Assembly (NCBI GenBank): GCA_030684405.1
Contig: JAUXYA010000021.1
Location: 248,001 to 312,000, forward strand
Origin: Burkholderiales bacterium
GTDB taxonomy: Bacteria; Pseudomonadota; Gammaproteobacteria; Burkholderiales; SG8-41
Reading direction: 5' to 3'
DNA length: 64,000 nucleotides
The translations under genes were made by a program, and so were the position numbers. The notes below the pieces were generated by a model. That model did no database searches, was not told the DNA's origin, and saw only the letters and a program-made list of their open reading frames with translations. Below are positions 8,723 through 19,065 of this stretch, one piece after another (the first letter of the stretch is position 1; each line of letters starts with the position of its first letter).

Positions 8723-8955
8723 GCGATTCCCGCGAGAGTGATCTGGAAACATCGGCGACGCCCGCGCCCCGAAAAGCCGGTTGGCGGCAAGTCATGGCCA
8801 CGATGTTCTGGGGCCTGCTGATGATCGGCAGGAAAGGCACCTGGGAGCGCGACGGCGCAACACTGACCCGGTGGCAGATTCTGGTCGGTGCGCTGATGAT
8901 GACCGCGCTGGTCGTCGCGGTCCTACTGCTGTTGGTGCGCGTCGCGACCCGCTAG
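8719..8955 (+). CDS. DUF2970 family small membrane protein
   Basis: This 78-residue protein has the DUF2970 pattern: KAGWRQVMATMFWGLLMIG followed by a short polar loop and a C-terminal membrane helix (GALMMTALVVAVLLLLVRV). The family is common in beta- and gammaproteobacteria and has no known function. The ATG overlaps the stop of the citryl-CoA-lyase-like gene (ATGA), so the two are translated together. Sequence in this frame upstream of 8719 is only the shadow of that gene. Confidence 0.85.
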   Translation: MSDSRESDLETSATPAPRKAGWRQVMATMFWGLLMIGRKGTWERDGATLTRWQILVGALMMTALVVAVLLLLVRVATR

Positions 8956-8976
8956 CGCCCGCCGCAGCGGATCGCG

Positions 8977-9171
8977 CTACTTCTGCCCCTCTTTCGCAGC
9001 GTCCTGGATTTTTTCGCCGGCCTGCTCGATTTTCTTGCCGGCCTCCTGCACCGCATTATCGAGAGTCTTGCCGGCGCGTTCTGCCGGACCTTCCTCTTTC
9101 TGACAGCCGACGAGCCCGGCCAGCAGCAGGCCTGTTGCAAACGTCGCGATGATTCGATGGTTCCTGATCAT
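8977..9171 (-). CDS. Small lipoprotein with amphipathic repeats
   Basis: The 64-residue protein has a lipoprotein signal ending in the lipobox LVGC (Cys near residue 23), then a lysine/alanine/glutamate-rich helical segment with approximate repeats AGKTLDNAVQEAGKK, IEQAGEKIQDAAKEG. This resembles small envelope-stress or LEA-like lipoproteins, and it should be anchored to the periplasmic face of a membrane. The ATG at 9171 follows a GGGAGAC site. It converges on the DUF2970 gene with 21 bases between. The 275 bases between 9172 and 9446 hold no further gene that I can support. Confidence 0.75.
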   Translation of the reverse strand: MIRNHRIIATFATGLLLAGLVGCQKEEGPAERAGKTLDNAVQEAGKKIEQAGEKIQDAAKEGQK

Positions 9172-9446
9172 TGATGTCTCCCTTTATGAACGACCTGTAT
9201 TGTCGCACTTGATGCACCATTAGATCCCAAACCCGCACCACCTGTGTTCATTCTCTTTACAAAAGACCGCAGGCTCAGTCCGCATTTAGGCACAGGGATT
9301 CCGGATAGTACCGAAACACGGCCCCGGACCGCCTGGAAGACCACATAAAGGAGTCTGGCGCAAAAACTGCTTGGACTTTCTGTTGCTATCAAAGAGCGGA
9401 AAGGTTAATGGTAAAAATCATGCACAGAAAGGTTGAAGGAACACAT

Positions 9447-10424
9447 ATGCACAATCCGGCCAAAATCAGCGCTCTCGTTTTCGCATGCATCCTCGTAGGC
9501 ATGTGCAGCGCGACTCTCGCACAGGATTACCCATCAAAAACCATACGCGCCATCGTGCCGTTTGCGGCTGGAGGAGCCGCCGACATCATGGCACGCGACA
9601 TCTCGCAAAAACTTACGGAGTCCATGGGCAGGCAGGTCTTTGTCGACAACCGCGGCGGCGCGAGCGGCATCATTGCTGCAAGTATGGCCAGAGATGCCGC
9701 TCCGGACGGCTACACAATATTTTTCGGGACCATCAGCACATTGGCAACCAACGTGGCCACCAGAGCAAAGCTGCCTTATGACCCGTTGCGCGACTTCGCG
9801 CCCATTACAATGACCTCGTCGAATCCGTATTTCTTGGTAATACATCCATCGGTTCCTGCAAAATCAACCCGCGATTTCGTCGCATTGGCGAAAGCCATGC
9901 CGGGAAAGCTTAATTTCGCTTCCTCGGGTCTGGGTGGCGGCGCGCACCTTGCGGTCGAACTTTTGTTGTCGATGGCCAAGATCAATCTGGTGCACGTGCC
10001 CTACAAGGGTGGCTCGGGCCAGTCGATCGCTGAAATGGTTGGGGGACATGTCGAAATGACTCTGGCTCAACCGACAGTAGTACTGCCGCATGCCAGGAAC
10101 AAGCGTTTAAGAATTCTGGGAGTCACTGGACTCAAACCTCTCGCCGCTTGGCCAGAAGCCCGCCCCGTTGCCGAGGCTGTTCCGGGTTATGAGTCGACTT
10201 CCTGGCAGGGTCTGGTCGTTCCCGCACGCACCCCAAAGCCGATCATCGACCGCTTGCATACCGAAGTCGTAAAGGCTTTACGCTCCCCCGACATGGAGAG
10301 CAAGCTGTTGGCAGAAGGCTCTGAAATTGGCGGCATGGCGCCGGATGCATTTGCAAATCACATCAAGTCGGAAATCACCAAATGGACACAGGTCGTCAAA
10401 ACCGCAAAGATTGTCCTGCAGTAA
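9447..10424 (+). CDS. Bug-family (TctC) periplasmic solute receptor
   Basis: The 325-residue protein has a signal peptide (cleavage likely after TLAQ) and the Bug family signatures YPSKTIRAIVPFAAGGAADIMAR, VDNRGGASGIIAA and GYTIFFGT. Bug proteins are periplasmic binding proteins for carboxylates and other small organic solutes. The ATG at 9447 has GAAGGA six bases upstream; an ATG-like start at 9408 is less well placed. The amidase gene follows after 40 bases, so the ligand may be an amide or its acid product. It is a close paralogue of the Bug gene at 11842, sharing long near-identical stretches such as ISTLATNVAT and AKLPYDPLRD. Confidence 0.93.
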   Translation: MHNPAKISALVFACILVGMCSATLAQDYPSKTIRAIVPFAAGGAADIMARDISQKLTESMGRQVFVDNRGGASGIIAASMARDAAPDGYTIFFGTISTLATNVATRAKLPYDPLRDFAPITMTSSNPYFLVIHPSVPAKSTRDFVALAKAMPGKLNFASSGLGGGAHLAVELLLSMAKINLVHVPYKGGSGQSIAEMVGGHVEMTLAQPTVVLPHARNKRLRILGVTGLKPLAAWPEARPVAEAVPGYESTSWQGLVVPARTPKPIIDRLHTEVVKALRSPDMESKLLAEGSEIGGMAPDAFANHIKSEITKWTQVVKTAKIVLQ

Positions 10425-10464
10425 ACAACATACGAACAGAACAAATTTTTCCAGAAGGCTTACA

Positions 10465-11754
10465 TTGAAAACAAAACTTAACGAACTGACCGCGACCGAA
10501 ATTGTCAATTTGACCCACAGTGGCAGCGTCACCGCAGAAGCAGTTGTGCGTGCCTGTCTTGAGCGCATCTCGGAGCGTGAGGAAGCTGTGCAGGCATGGC
10601 AGTTCATCGACCCCGAATTGGCGCTGAAACAGGCACGGGCCATCGATGCACGCAGTTTCCGGGGCCCGCTGCACGGCGTTCCGGTCGGCATGAAGGACAT
10701 CATCGACACTGCCGACATGCCCACCGAATACGGATCACCGATCCATGCCGGCCATCGCCCGCACATGGACGCCGTTTGCGTGGCGCTGACGCGCCGCGCC
10801 GGCGGCATCATCATGGGCAAAACGGTCACCACGGAGTTCGCCAACCGTTTCCCGGGGAAAACCATGAATCCGCGTGATCCCCGTCGCACGCCAGGCGGAT
10901 CCTCCAGCGGTTCAGGCGCCGCAGTGGGCGACAGCATGGTACCGCTGGCCATCGGCACCCAGACCACGGGATCGACCATACGCCCTGCCGCCTTCAATGG
11001 CTGTTTCGGCTACCGCCCTACCTGGGGTGATCTGCGCATCACCGGCGTCATGGAAGCCGCGGGCTCACTGGACACGCTGGGCATCATTACACGCTCGCTG
11101 GACGACGTCGTGCTGTACCGCGACGTACTCGCCGGCACGTCGCCGCAGCCGCTGCCTGCAGCGGCCTGCAAGCCGCCGCGCGTAGGCGTCTGCTGGACTC
11201 AGTTCCAGGCACAGGCAGACGCCGCGACCCGGGCCAGCATTGAAGACTGCGCCGCGGCCATGTCGAAAGCTGGCGCAAAAGTCTCCACGCTGGAACTGCC
11301 GCCGGCATTCGACGCCGTCGCAGAGGTACACCAGAAAATATCCAGCTTCGAATTCGCCCGTGCCCGCGCCTGGGAACTCGATCATTACCCGGAAAAAATC
11401 AGCGCAGTCCTGCGCAACGGCCGACTGAAGCACGGACTGGCATACACTTTCGATGAATACCGCGAGGCACGGGCTGCTGCCGAAAAGTTGCGCCTGCAGC
11501 TCGACGACGTTTTTGCCGGTTACGATGCCGTACTTACCCCTTCGGCCGCGGGGGAGCCCCCCCTCGGCCTGGATGCCACCGGATCGGCGGCGTTCAGCTC
11601 AATCTGGACGCTCTGTCACACGCCATCAATGACCCTGCCGCTGTTTTCGGGTCCGAACGGCCTGCCGATCGGTATCCAGTTGGTGACGCGGCGTGACTGC
11701 GACCGCCAGCTGTTCGAAATCGCCCGCTGGACCGCTGCGTTATACGGCCGATAG
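10465..11754 (+). CDS. Amidase-signature family hydrolase
   Basis: The 429-residue protein has the amidase signature: catalytic-type lysine in VPVGMKDIIDT, and the GGSSSGSGAAVGD serine-rich loop with the Ser-cisSer pair. It should hydrolyse an amide or a related C-N bond in the cytoplasm. I choose the TTG at 10465 (KTKLNELTATE follows), which has AGAAGG at six bases; longer frames would overlap the upstream Bug gene. It is cotranscribed with that Bug receptor and ends ahead of a strong terminator. The substrate is not predictable; relatives include glutamyl-tRNA amidotransferase A, ruled out here by the lone context and shorter length. Confidence 0.88.
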   Translation: MKTKLNELTATEIVNLTHSGSVTAEAVVRACLERISEREEAVQAWQFIDPELALKQARAIDARSFRGPLHGVPVGMKDIIDTADMPTEYGSPIHAGHRPHMDAVCVALTRRAGGIIMGKTVTTEFANRFPGKTMNPRDPRRTPGGSSSGSGAAVGDSMVPLAIGTQTTGSTIRPAAFNGCFGYRPTWGDLRITGVMEAAGSLDTLGIITRSLDDVVLYRDVLAGTSPQPLPAAACKPPRVGVCWTQFQAQADAATRASIEDCAAAMSKAGAKVSTLELPPAFDAVAEVHQKISSFEFARARAWELDHYPEKISAVLRNGRLKHGLAYTFDEYREARAAAEKLRLQLDDVFAGYDAVLTPSAAGEPPLGLDATGSAAFSSIWTLCHTPSMTLPLFSGPNGLPIGIQLVTRRDCDRQLFEIARWTAALYGR

Positions 11755-11762
11755 GCAAAAAA

Positions 11763-11790
11763 AGGCTGGAGCAAAGCTCCAGCCTTTTTT
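11763..11790. terminator. Bidirectional rho-independent terminator
   Basis: AGGCTGGAGC (11763-11772), loop AAA, and GCTCCAGCCT (11776-11785) form a perfect 10-bp stem, flanked by seven A on one side and six T on the other. It sits between the amidase (plus, ends 11754) and the convergent Bug gene (minus, ends 11842) and can serve both. Confidence 0.92.
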
Positions 11791-11841
11791 CTTTTCGTGG
11801 CATCCCGCAGCACGGCCTGTAGCAGCCGCACCCGGAAAATC

Positions 11842-12816
11842 TCACTCCACCTGGATCTTGGCGTCTTTCACCACCTTGGTCCATTTCGCGATCTCGGTGC
11901 GGATATATTTTCCAAACTCTTCCGGAGAAATGCCGCCGATTTCAGAGCCTTCGGCCAGCAGGCGCCCCTTCAGATCCGGCTCATTCAAAGCCTTCACGAT
12001 TTCCGTGTGGAGCCGGTCGATGATCGGCTTCGGCGTTTTCGCCGGCGCAACCACACCCTGCCAGGAGGTTGACTCATAGCCAGGAACCGCATCGGCAATC
12101 GGCGCCGCCTCCTTCCATGAAGACAGCCGATGTTTGCTGGTTACGCCAAGAACCCGCAGCCTGCCCGCTTTTGCGTGGGTGATGGTGATCGATGGTTGTA
12201 TGAAGGTCATCTGCACCTGTCCAGCCAGAACCTCGGTTACCGACTGCCCCGAACCTTTGTAAGGTACGTGGACCATGTCAAGTCCCGCCATAATGCGAAA
12301 CAGCTCCATCGCAAGATGCGACCCACCGCCGGTACCCGACGAAGCAAAGTTCAGCCCCCCCGGCTTGTTCTTGGCCAGCGCGACAAACTCCTTGACGGAA
12401 TTGGCTGCCACCGTGGGATGCACAACCATGAAATAGGGATTTGATGCCGTCAGTGTGATCGGCGCATAGTCGCGGAGCGGATCGTAAGGCAGTTTGGCCT
12501 TGGTCGCGACATTCGTCGCCAGCGTGCTTATGGTACCAAAGAATATGGTGTAACCATCGGGCGGCGCATCTTTTGCCATCGCCGCCGCGATCAGTCCGCC
12601 GCCGCCGGCACGGTTATCAATGATGACTTGCTTGCCCAAGGTTACGCTAAGTTTTTGTCCGAGTGCGCGCGCCATGATGTCAGTGGGCCCACCTGGAACG
12701 AAAGGAACGATTGCGCGAATAGGCTTGGTGGGATAAGCCTGCGAGTGTGCAAATCCGGAAAATAATGCACCTACAACTGCTACAGAAAATGCACTAAAAC
12801 TCAATACTGATGACAT
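11842..12816 (-). CDS. Bug-family (TctC) periplasmic solute receptor
   Basis: The 324-residue protein has a signal peptide ending near GFAHSQA and the Bug motifs YPTKPIRAIVPFVPGGPTDIMAR, IDNRAGGGGLIAAAMA and GYTIFFGTISTLATNVAT. It is a periplasmic carboxylate-type receptor. It is a close paralogue of the receptor at 9447 and lies in the opposite orientation across the amidase, so the two may bind related ligands. The gene stands alone, with a 470-base spacer upstream containing a repeat element and a shared terminator downstream. Confidence 0.93.
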   Translation of the reverse strand: MSSVLSFSAFSVAVVGALFSGFAHSQAYPTKPIRAIVPFVPGGPTDIMARALGQKLSVTLGKQVIIDNRAGGGGLIAAAMAKDAPPDGYTIFFGTISTLATNVATKAKLPYDPLRDYAPITLTASNPYFMVVHPTVAANSVKEFVALAKNKPGGLNFASSGTGGGSHLAMELFRIMAGLDMVHVPYKGSGQSVTEVLAGQVQMTFIQPSITITHAKAGRLRVLGVTSKHRLSSWKEAAPIADAVPGYESTSWQGVVAPAKTPKPIIDRLHTEIVKALNEPDLKGRLLAEGSEIGGISPEEFGKYIRTEIAKWTKVVKDAKIQVE

Positions 12817-13286
12817 CGAATAACCTCAAAAATTTATAAAGAATAGCTGCAGGTAGTGGAGAAAACGCCTGTTGATTGTATACGAAAAATCTCGAAATAC
12901 CGTCGCACATCGATGGTGCGTCGCGCTCTTCGATGGTGCGGAAATTACGTTTTGGAATCCACATCATGTGAACGAGTTGATGCGGAAAAATTTGATTCTT
13001 GAGAACAGAGTCACACGAAAAATATCAGCTATCCATGCACGTCACTCATTGAGGATTACCAAACCCCATGAAACGGCATATCTATTCCGACATGTTTCCC
13101 TCACCATCGATCCGTCTCCCGGAGGGAGAGGGATGCAAAGCCCTTCTCCCGTCGGGACAAGGGGACACTTGAAGCGGAGCAGAAGGGTGGGGATGAGGGA
13201 GAAGTGTCGCGCAGTTACGTAATCCTCAATAGGTGCCCAGATAACACACTGTTCACGCAAAGGAGGTAAGACCGCGAATCAACTGA
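12817..13286. other. Intergenic spacer of 470 bases
   Basis: This spacer lies between the SET-domain gene and the Bug gene, both on the minus strand. It is AT-richer than its surroundings near the Bug start and contains the repeat element at 13098-13200. I see no convincing coding frame; an AAAGGAGGT ribosome-binding-like string near 13258 has no start codon at a useful distance. Confidence 0.6.
13098..13200. repeat. CCCTCACC / CTCTCCC-type intergenic repeat element
   Basis: The element begins CCCTCACC and ends GGGTGGGGATGAGGGA, so its ends are imperfect inverted repeats. Inside are two smaller hairpins, TCTCCC-GGA-GGGAGA near 13115 and CTTCTCCCGTCGGGACAAGG near 13143. The same type of sequence occurs near 42511-42665. 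The layout resembles small non-coding dispersed elements common in proteobacterial genomes; no transposase is present. Confidence 0.6.
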
Positions 13287-13781
13287 TCAGATCGAAAGCA
13301 TGAAAGATGGAACGATACCGAGCCGCCGATAACGCCGCAGCAGCGCAGGCGGAAGCGTCAGCAGGTTCCCGACAATCCCTCTGCAATCGGGAAAACCGCA
13401 TCTGCAGCGCATCGTCCACACATCATCCGCGCCGAGCAGCGTCGAATAGTCATGTGTGACTTCCTCGCCGGCCGCAATCAGGCGTATGGCAACGAGCTTC
13501 AGACCGCGCGCATCCTTGACGATGCCACTGTTCGGATCGCAGGCATGGTTGGCGTAGTCACTGATGTCTCCTTCGGGGTTCAGGTAACGGTCAGCATCGA
13601 AGCGGAAGCAGTTCTCACCACGACGGGTGTTGCCCTGCTGCCAGTAGCGCCATACCGTGTCGGCGTCGACGATCTTGCCGCGTATGCGCAGAACGGTGGT
13701 GCCGGGCCTGAAGCTGCGCAACGCAACGATGCCCTTGCCGTTGCGCACCAGGCGCACGGCCAGCCTCCTGGTGAATTTCAT
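13287..13781 (-). CDS. SET-domain protein (putative lysine methyltransferase)
   Basis: The 164-residue protein carries the SET core: KGIVALRSFRPGTTVLRI at residues 16-33, NHACDPN at 78-84 (S-adenosylmethionine/active-site knot), EEVTHDYS at 106-113, and a post-SET-like CRCGFPDC at 126-133. Such proteins transfer methyl groups to protein lysines. It begins 51 bases after the acyl carrier protein gene on the same strand and may be the last gene of the dehydrogenase operon. The protein substrate is unknown. Bacterial SET proteins of this size are known but rarely characterised. Confidence 0.85.
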   Translation of the reverse strand: MKFTRRLAVRLVRNGKGIVALRSFRPGTTVLRIRGKIVDADTVWRYWQQGNTRRGENCFRFDADRYLNPEGDISDYANHACDPNSGIVKDARGLKLVAIRLIAAGEEVTHDYSTLLGADDVWTMRCRCGFPDCRGIVGNLLTLPPALLRRYRRLGIVPSFMLSI

Positions 13782-13832
13782 GATCGGGAATTTGTCTGTA
13801 AAAATAAAGCCGCGATCATAGCCGTACCGGCG

Positions 13833-14105
13833 TCATTTGCCGGCGTCACCGCTTCCGCATCGGCGCGCCAGGTATTCCACCGCGCGGTCCAGTGTAAGCA
13901 GCTCGCCGTAATCGCTCTCGGGAATGTCGATGCCGAGGATTTCGTGCAGGCGGATGATGACGTTGAGGAAATCGAAGGAATCAAGGTCGATCTGCTGACG
14001 CAACGGCTGGTCGCTCCGGATATCGGCGGAGTCGATCTCGGGCGCAATGGCCGTTATGGCTTCGAAAATCGCCGCCCGCAGTCTGTCGTGATCCGGGCCA
14101 CTCAC
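13833..14105 (-). CDS. Acyl carrier protein
   Basis: The 90-residue acidic protein has the acyl carrier fold, with the phosphopantetheine attachment serine at residue 43 in DLDSFDFLNVI and a C-terminal helix LDRAVEYLARR. It must be modified by a phosphopantetheinyl transferase encoded elsewhere. Its ATG overlaps the E2 stop by four bases, so it is translationally coupled to a 2-oxoacid dehydrogenase complex rather than to fatty acid synthesis genes. No ketosynthase or acyltransferase is nearby. Its likely role is to receive or present an acyl group in this pathway, which is inference. Confidence 0.9.
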   Translation of the reverse strand: MSGPDHDRLRAAIFEAITAIAPEIDSADIRSDQPLRQQIDLDSFDFLNVIIRLHEILGIDIPESDYGELLTLDRAVEYLARRCGSGDAGK

Positions 14106-15265
14106 GACGTCATGTCCAGCTCAGCCGGATTCTGCAACCTCCGGTCCAGCGCTGCGAGAAACAGCGCACCGCGGTGGCCGTCGCTGACGCGATGGTCTGC
14201 TGCCAGCGACGCGGTAAGCACCTGCCGCACGCCTACCGTACCCGCCAAGGCCCACGGCCTTCCGTCTATCCGGCCCAGCCCGATGATCGCCACCTGCGGC
14301 GGGTAAATCACACCAAACACCTGTGCCACACCCTGGTCACCGAGGCTGGTCAGGGTGACCGTCGGATCTGCCATCTCCGAACTGCGCAGACGACCGCCGC
14401 GCACGCGGGCAATCAGGTCACGCAGCGCGGCCATCAGTTCGTTGCAGCTCTTGTGGTCAGCATCATGGATGGCCGGCGCCACCAGACCGCCGCCACGCAT
14501 CGCGATGGCCATGCCCAGGTGGATTGCAGCCGATGGCCGGAATTCACCATCGATCCAGAACCCGTTCAGCTCCGGCACTTCCCGCAACGCCAGCGCCACA
14601 GCTTTCATCAGTGGCACAGCCGGCAACAGTCGCTCCGCGACGCTGCGCTTGGCATTTTCCGCGGCAAGCCAGTCAAGCATGGCTGTGACGTCGATGTCAG
14701 TCGCCAGGTAATAATGCGGAATCTCGCGCTTGGAGCGCGACATTGCCGCCGCTATGGCCTTGCGCATCTGCAGGCGCCAGTCGCCTGCATCAGGCAGCGC
14801 GCTCGCGGGAAGAGCGTTGCTTGCGGCGGCTCTTTCGATATCGGCTCGCGAGATGACGCCATCCGTGGCCTGCGCCTGCACTGTCGCGGGATCTACGCCC
14901 AGTTCCTGAGCCAGCCGGCGTGCCGAAGGCGAAATTTTCTGTCGCCCGGAGGAAGGCGCTGACGCCACCGGCGACGCCGGCACCGCAACGTCAGCGAGCG
15001 GCGTCTGCCCGGCAGGGGCTGCATGCTCTCCTGCACCACGCAGTTCGGCCAGCACTGCACCCACCGGCACCTTGGCACCAGGCTGCACCACCAACCGGTC
15101 GATCACGCCGTCTTCCCAGATTTCGACTTCGATCGCCCCCTTCTGGGTTTCGACCACCGCGACCACCTGTCCGCGCTTCACCGTGTCACCGGGCTGGATA
15201 TGCCATTCGACCAACGTGCCGGCGTCCATGTCGGCACCCAGAGAAGGCATGCGGAATTCAGACAT
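14102..15265 (-). CDS. Dihydrolipoamide acyltransferase E2 of a 2-oxoacid dehydrogenase
   Basis: The 387-residue protein has one lipoyl domain (residues 1-76, lipoylated Lys42 in [10 protein letters not shown]), a subunit-binding domain ([20 protein letters not shown], about 112-148) and a catalytic domain ending in the active-site motif DHRVSDG (His358, Asp362). It transfers the acyl group from E1 to CoA. Domain make-up and the E1alpha/E1beta partners resemble acetoin or branched-chain dehydrogenases. The start overlaps the E1beta stop by eight bases. No E3 is in the operon; the lpd at 24183 could supply it. Confidence 0.93.
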   Translation of the reverse strand: MSEFRMPSLGADMDAGTLVEWHIQPGDTVKRGQVVAVVETQKGAIEVEIWEDGVIDRLVVQPGAKVPVGAVLAELRGAGEHAAPAGQTPLADVAVPASPVASAPSSGRQKISPSARRLAQELGVDPATVQAQATDGVISRADIERAAASNALPASALPDAGDWRLQMRKAIAAAMSRSKREIPHYYLATDIDVTAMLDWLAAENAKRSVAERLLPAVPLMKAVALALREVPELNGFWIDGEFRPSAAIHLGMAIAMRGGGLVAPAIHDADHKSCNELMAALRDLIARVRGGRLRSSEMADPTVTLTSLGDQGVAQVFGVIYPPQVAIIGLGRIDGRPWALAGTVGVRQVLTASLAADHRVSDGHRGALFLAALDRRLQNPAELDMTS

Positions 15266-16259
15266 GATGGCTCAGGGTACGCAGCGCAGCCTCGACGATG
15301 CCTGCGACCTGCGGGATTGCGGCATCCTCAAGATGCTTCGGATAGGGAATCGGCACTTCGACGCCGCAGACGCGTGCCACAGGCGCGTCGAGATCATAAA
15401 AGGCCTCTTCCATGACCCGCGCCATGATTTCCGCGGACAGGCTGCCGCTTTTCCAGCCTTCGTCAACGATCACCATGCGGTGGGTTTTCGCCAGCGAGGT
15501 GAGCACAGTCGGCATGTCCAGCGGGCGCAGCGTGCGCAGGTCGATGACTTCGGCCGCTATGCCCTGCTCTGCCAGCACATCGGCCGCAGCCAGTGTTTTT
15601 CCCAGGGAGCCACCATAGGTCACCAGTGTCAATGCTTCCCCGCTGCGCCGCACGGCTGCCTTGTCGATGTCGACGGGTCCTGCCCCCGCCGCAAGCTCTC
15701 CTTCGAGGTTGTAGAGCAGCGCATTCTCGAAAATGATCACGGGATCAGGATCCATCAGTGCCGTCCACAACATGCCGCGCGCATCTTCCAGCGTTGCCGG
15801 GGTCAGTATGCGGATACCCGGCACATGCGCGTACCAGCCTTCAAAGCTGTGCGAATGCTGCGCCGCCAGCTGGCGTCCCGCCCCGGTGGCCATGCGGATG
15901 ACAACCGGCACACCGAACTGGCCGCCCGACATGTGGCGCAGCGTGGCCGCATTGTTGACGATCTGGTCCAGCGCCAGCAGGCTGAAATTGCAAGTCATGA
16001 CCTCGACGATCGGCAGCATGCCGTTCAGCGCCGCGCCGATGCCGGCACCGACAAAACCCGATTCCGACAACGGCGTATCGCGGACGCGCTCTTCGCCAAA
16101 CTCGGCGAGCAACCCCTTGCTGACCGCGTAGGTCCCGCCATAACGCCCGACATCCTCGCCCATCAGGAACACGCGTTCATCGCGTGCCAGGGCATCACGC
16201 AGTGCTTCCCGCAATGCATCACGGTAAGTCGTGCGCACAGTGGCCGTGGATCCGCTCAC
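15258..16259 (-). CDS. 2-oxoacid dehydrogenase E1 beta subunit
   Basis: The 333-residue protein is a typical E1 beta (transketolase-like pyrimidine-binding and C-terminal domains): [27 protein letters not shown] at the start, [20 protein letters not shown], and a C-terminal [13 protein letters not shown] block. It forms an alpha2beta2 thiamine diphosphate enzyme with the E1 alpha product. The ATG overlaps the E1 alpha stop by four bases. Resemblance to acetoin, pyruvate and branched-chain types does not settle the substrate. Confidence 0.93.
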   Translation of the reverse strand: MSGSTATVRTTYRDALREALRDALARDERVFLMGEDVGRYGGTYAVSKGLLAEFGEERVRDTPLSESGFVGAGIGAALNGMLPIVEVMTCNFSLLALDQIVNNAATLRHMSGGQFGVPVVIRMATGAGRQLAAQHSHSFEGWYAHVPGIRILTPATLEDARGMLWTALMDPDPVIIFENALLYNLEGELAAGAGPVDIDKAAVRRSGEALTLVTYGGSLGKTLAAADVLAEQGIAAEVIDLRTLRPLDMPTVLTSLAKTHRMVIVDEGWKSGSLSAEIMARVMEEAFYDLDAPVARVCGVEVPIPYPKHLEDAAIPQVAGIVEAALRTLSHHV

Positions 16260-17223
16260 GCTGCACCCGCAGCGCAGACATCGCGCGTGAGCTGCTCCAC
16301 CGGCTCCCAGCTGCCGGCTTCAGCATAAGCGACTGCGGCGGCAATTTCCTTGGCAACCCCGGCCTCCAGTGCTGCAAGCTGCTGGCCATCCAGGATTCCC
16401 GCGGCTTCGAGCCTGGCAACGTAGCCGGCGATCGGGCAACGCTTCTTCCATTCCTCGACTTCCTGTTTGTCGCGATAGAGTTCCGGATCGAACATCGAAT
16501 GCGCGCGGAAGCGGTACGTTCTGTATTCCAGGAATTGCGGACCTCCTCCTGCACGCACCTCCGACACTGCGCGCTTAGTCGCCGCCATCACCGCCTCGAC
16601 ATCCATGCCATCGACCGGCTGCGCCGGCATCCGGTAACTGCGGGCCTTTTCGCACAGGTCGGTATTGGCCTCGGAACGTGGCAAGGCAGTGCCCATGGCA
16701 TAAAGATTGTTCTCGCACAGGAACAGCACCGGCAGTTGCCACAGCGACGCCAGGTTCAGCGCTTCGTGAAACTCCCCTTCCGCCACAGCACCTTCGCCGA
16801 AAAAGCAGGCAGTGACCCGCGGCCGCCGCATCATCCGGTCAGCCAAGCCGAATCCTGCAGCCAGGGGCAGGCCACCGCCGACGATCGCATTGCCGCCATA
16901 AAAGCGCGTCCGCGCATCGAATATGTGCATCGAGCCGCCACGACCGCGTGAACAGCCTTCGTACTTGCCGTACATCTCCGCCATCACCGCGGTGGCCGGT
17001 ATGCCCCGTGCCAGCGCATGGCCGTGCTCCCGGTAGGTGGCCAGCACGGCGTCCTCCGGCAGCAGGGACTGCATCACGCCGGTCGCCACCGCTTCCTCGC
17101 CGATATACAGGTGCAGGAAACCGCGGATCTTGCCGGCACTGTACAGTTCCGCGCATTTCTCCTCAAAGCGGCGGATGCGCAGCATTTCGCGCAACAGCCC
17201 GACGCGATCCGCAGCATCATTCA

Positions 17224-17224
<1 letters not shown>
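16256..17224 (-). CDS. 2-oxoacid dehydrogenase E1 alpha subunit
   Basis: The 322-residue protein carries the thiamine diphosphate motif, starting [10 protein letters not shown] at residue 143 and ending ENN at residues 171-173, and the [14 protein letters not shown] and [11 protein letters not shown] signatures of E1 alpha. Its length matches PdhA/AcoA proteins. It decarboxylates a 2-oxoacid (or acetoin) and passes the acyl group to E2. The ATG shares one base with the stop of the acyl-CoA synthetase gene (TGATG). The glutamate in GEG replaces the more usual aspartate of GDG but is seen in the family. Confidence 0.93.
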
Positions 17225-18984
<1,760 letters not shown>

Positions 18985-19065
18985 ACGGCTGGCCTCCTTG
19001 CATCTGAACTTAGGCCAAGCAGAGCCGAGCAATATTGATTCAGATCAAGTCGGGCGGACGGTACT

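Noticed and set aside
9168-9392. Small minus-strand frame upstream of the lipoprotein gene
   Set aside because: No ribosome binding site or family pattern, and composition is not gene-like.
12872-13222. Plus-strand frame in the spacer upstream of the Bug gene
   Set aside because: It runs through the CCCTCACC repeat and has no recognisable protein pattern.
13255-13300. AAAGGAGGT string resembling a ribosome binding site
   Set aside because: No start codon at a suitable distance on that strand and no gene follows.
15072-16328. Long reading frame on the plus strand opposite the E1 beta gene
   Set aside because: It is antisense to a well-supported gene and shows no family pattern; GC-rich genomes often have such shadows.
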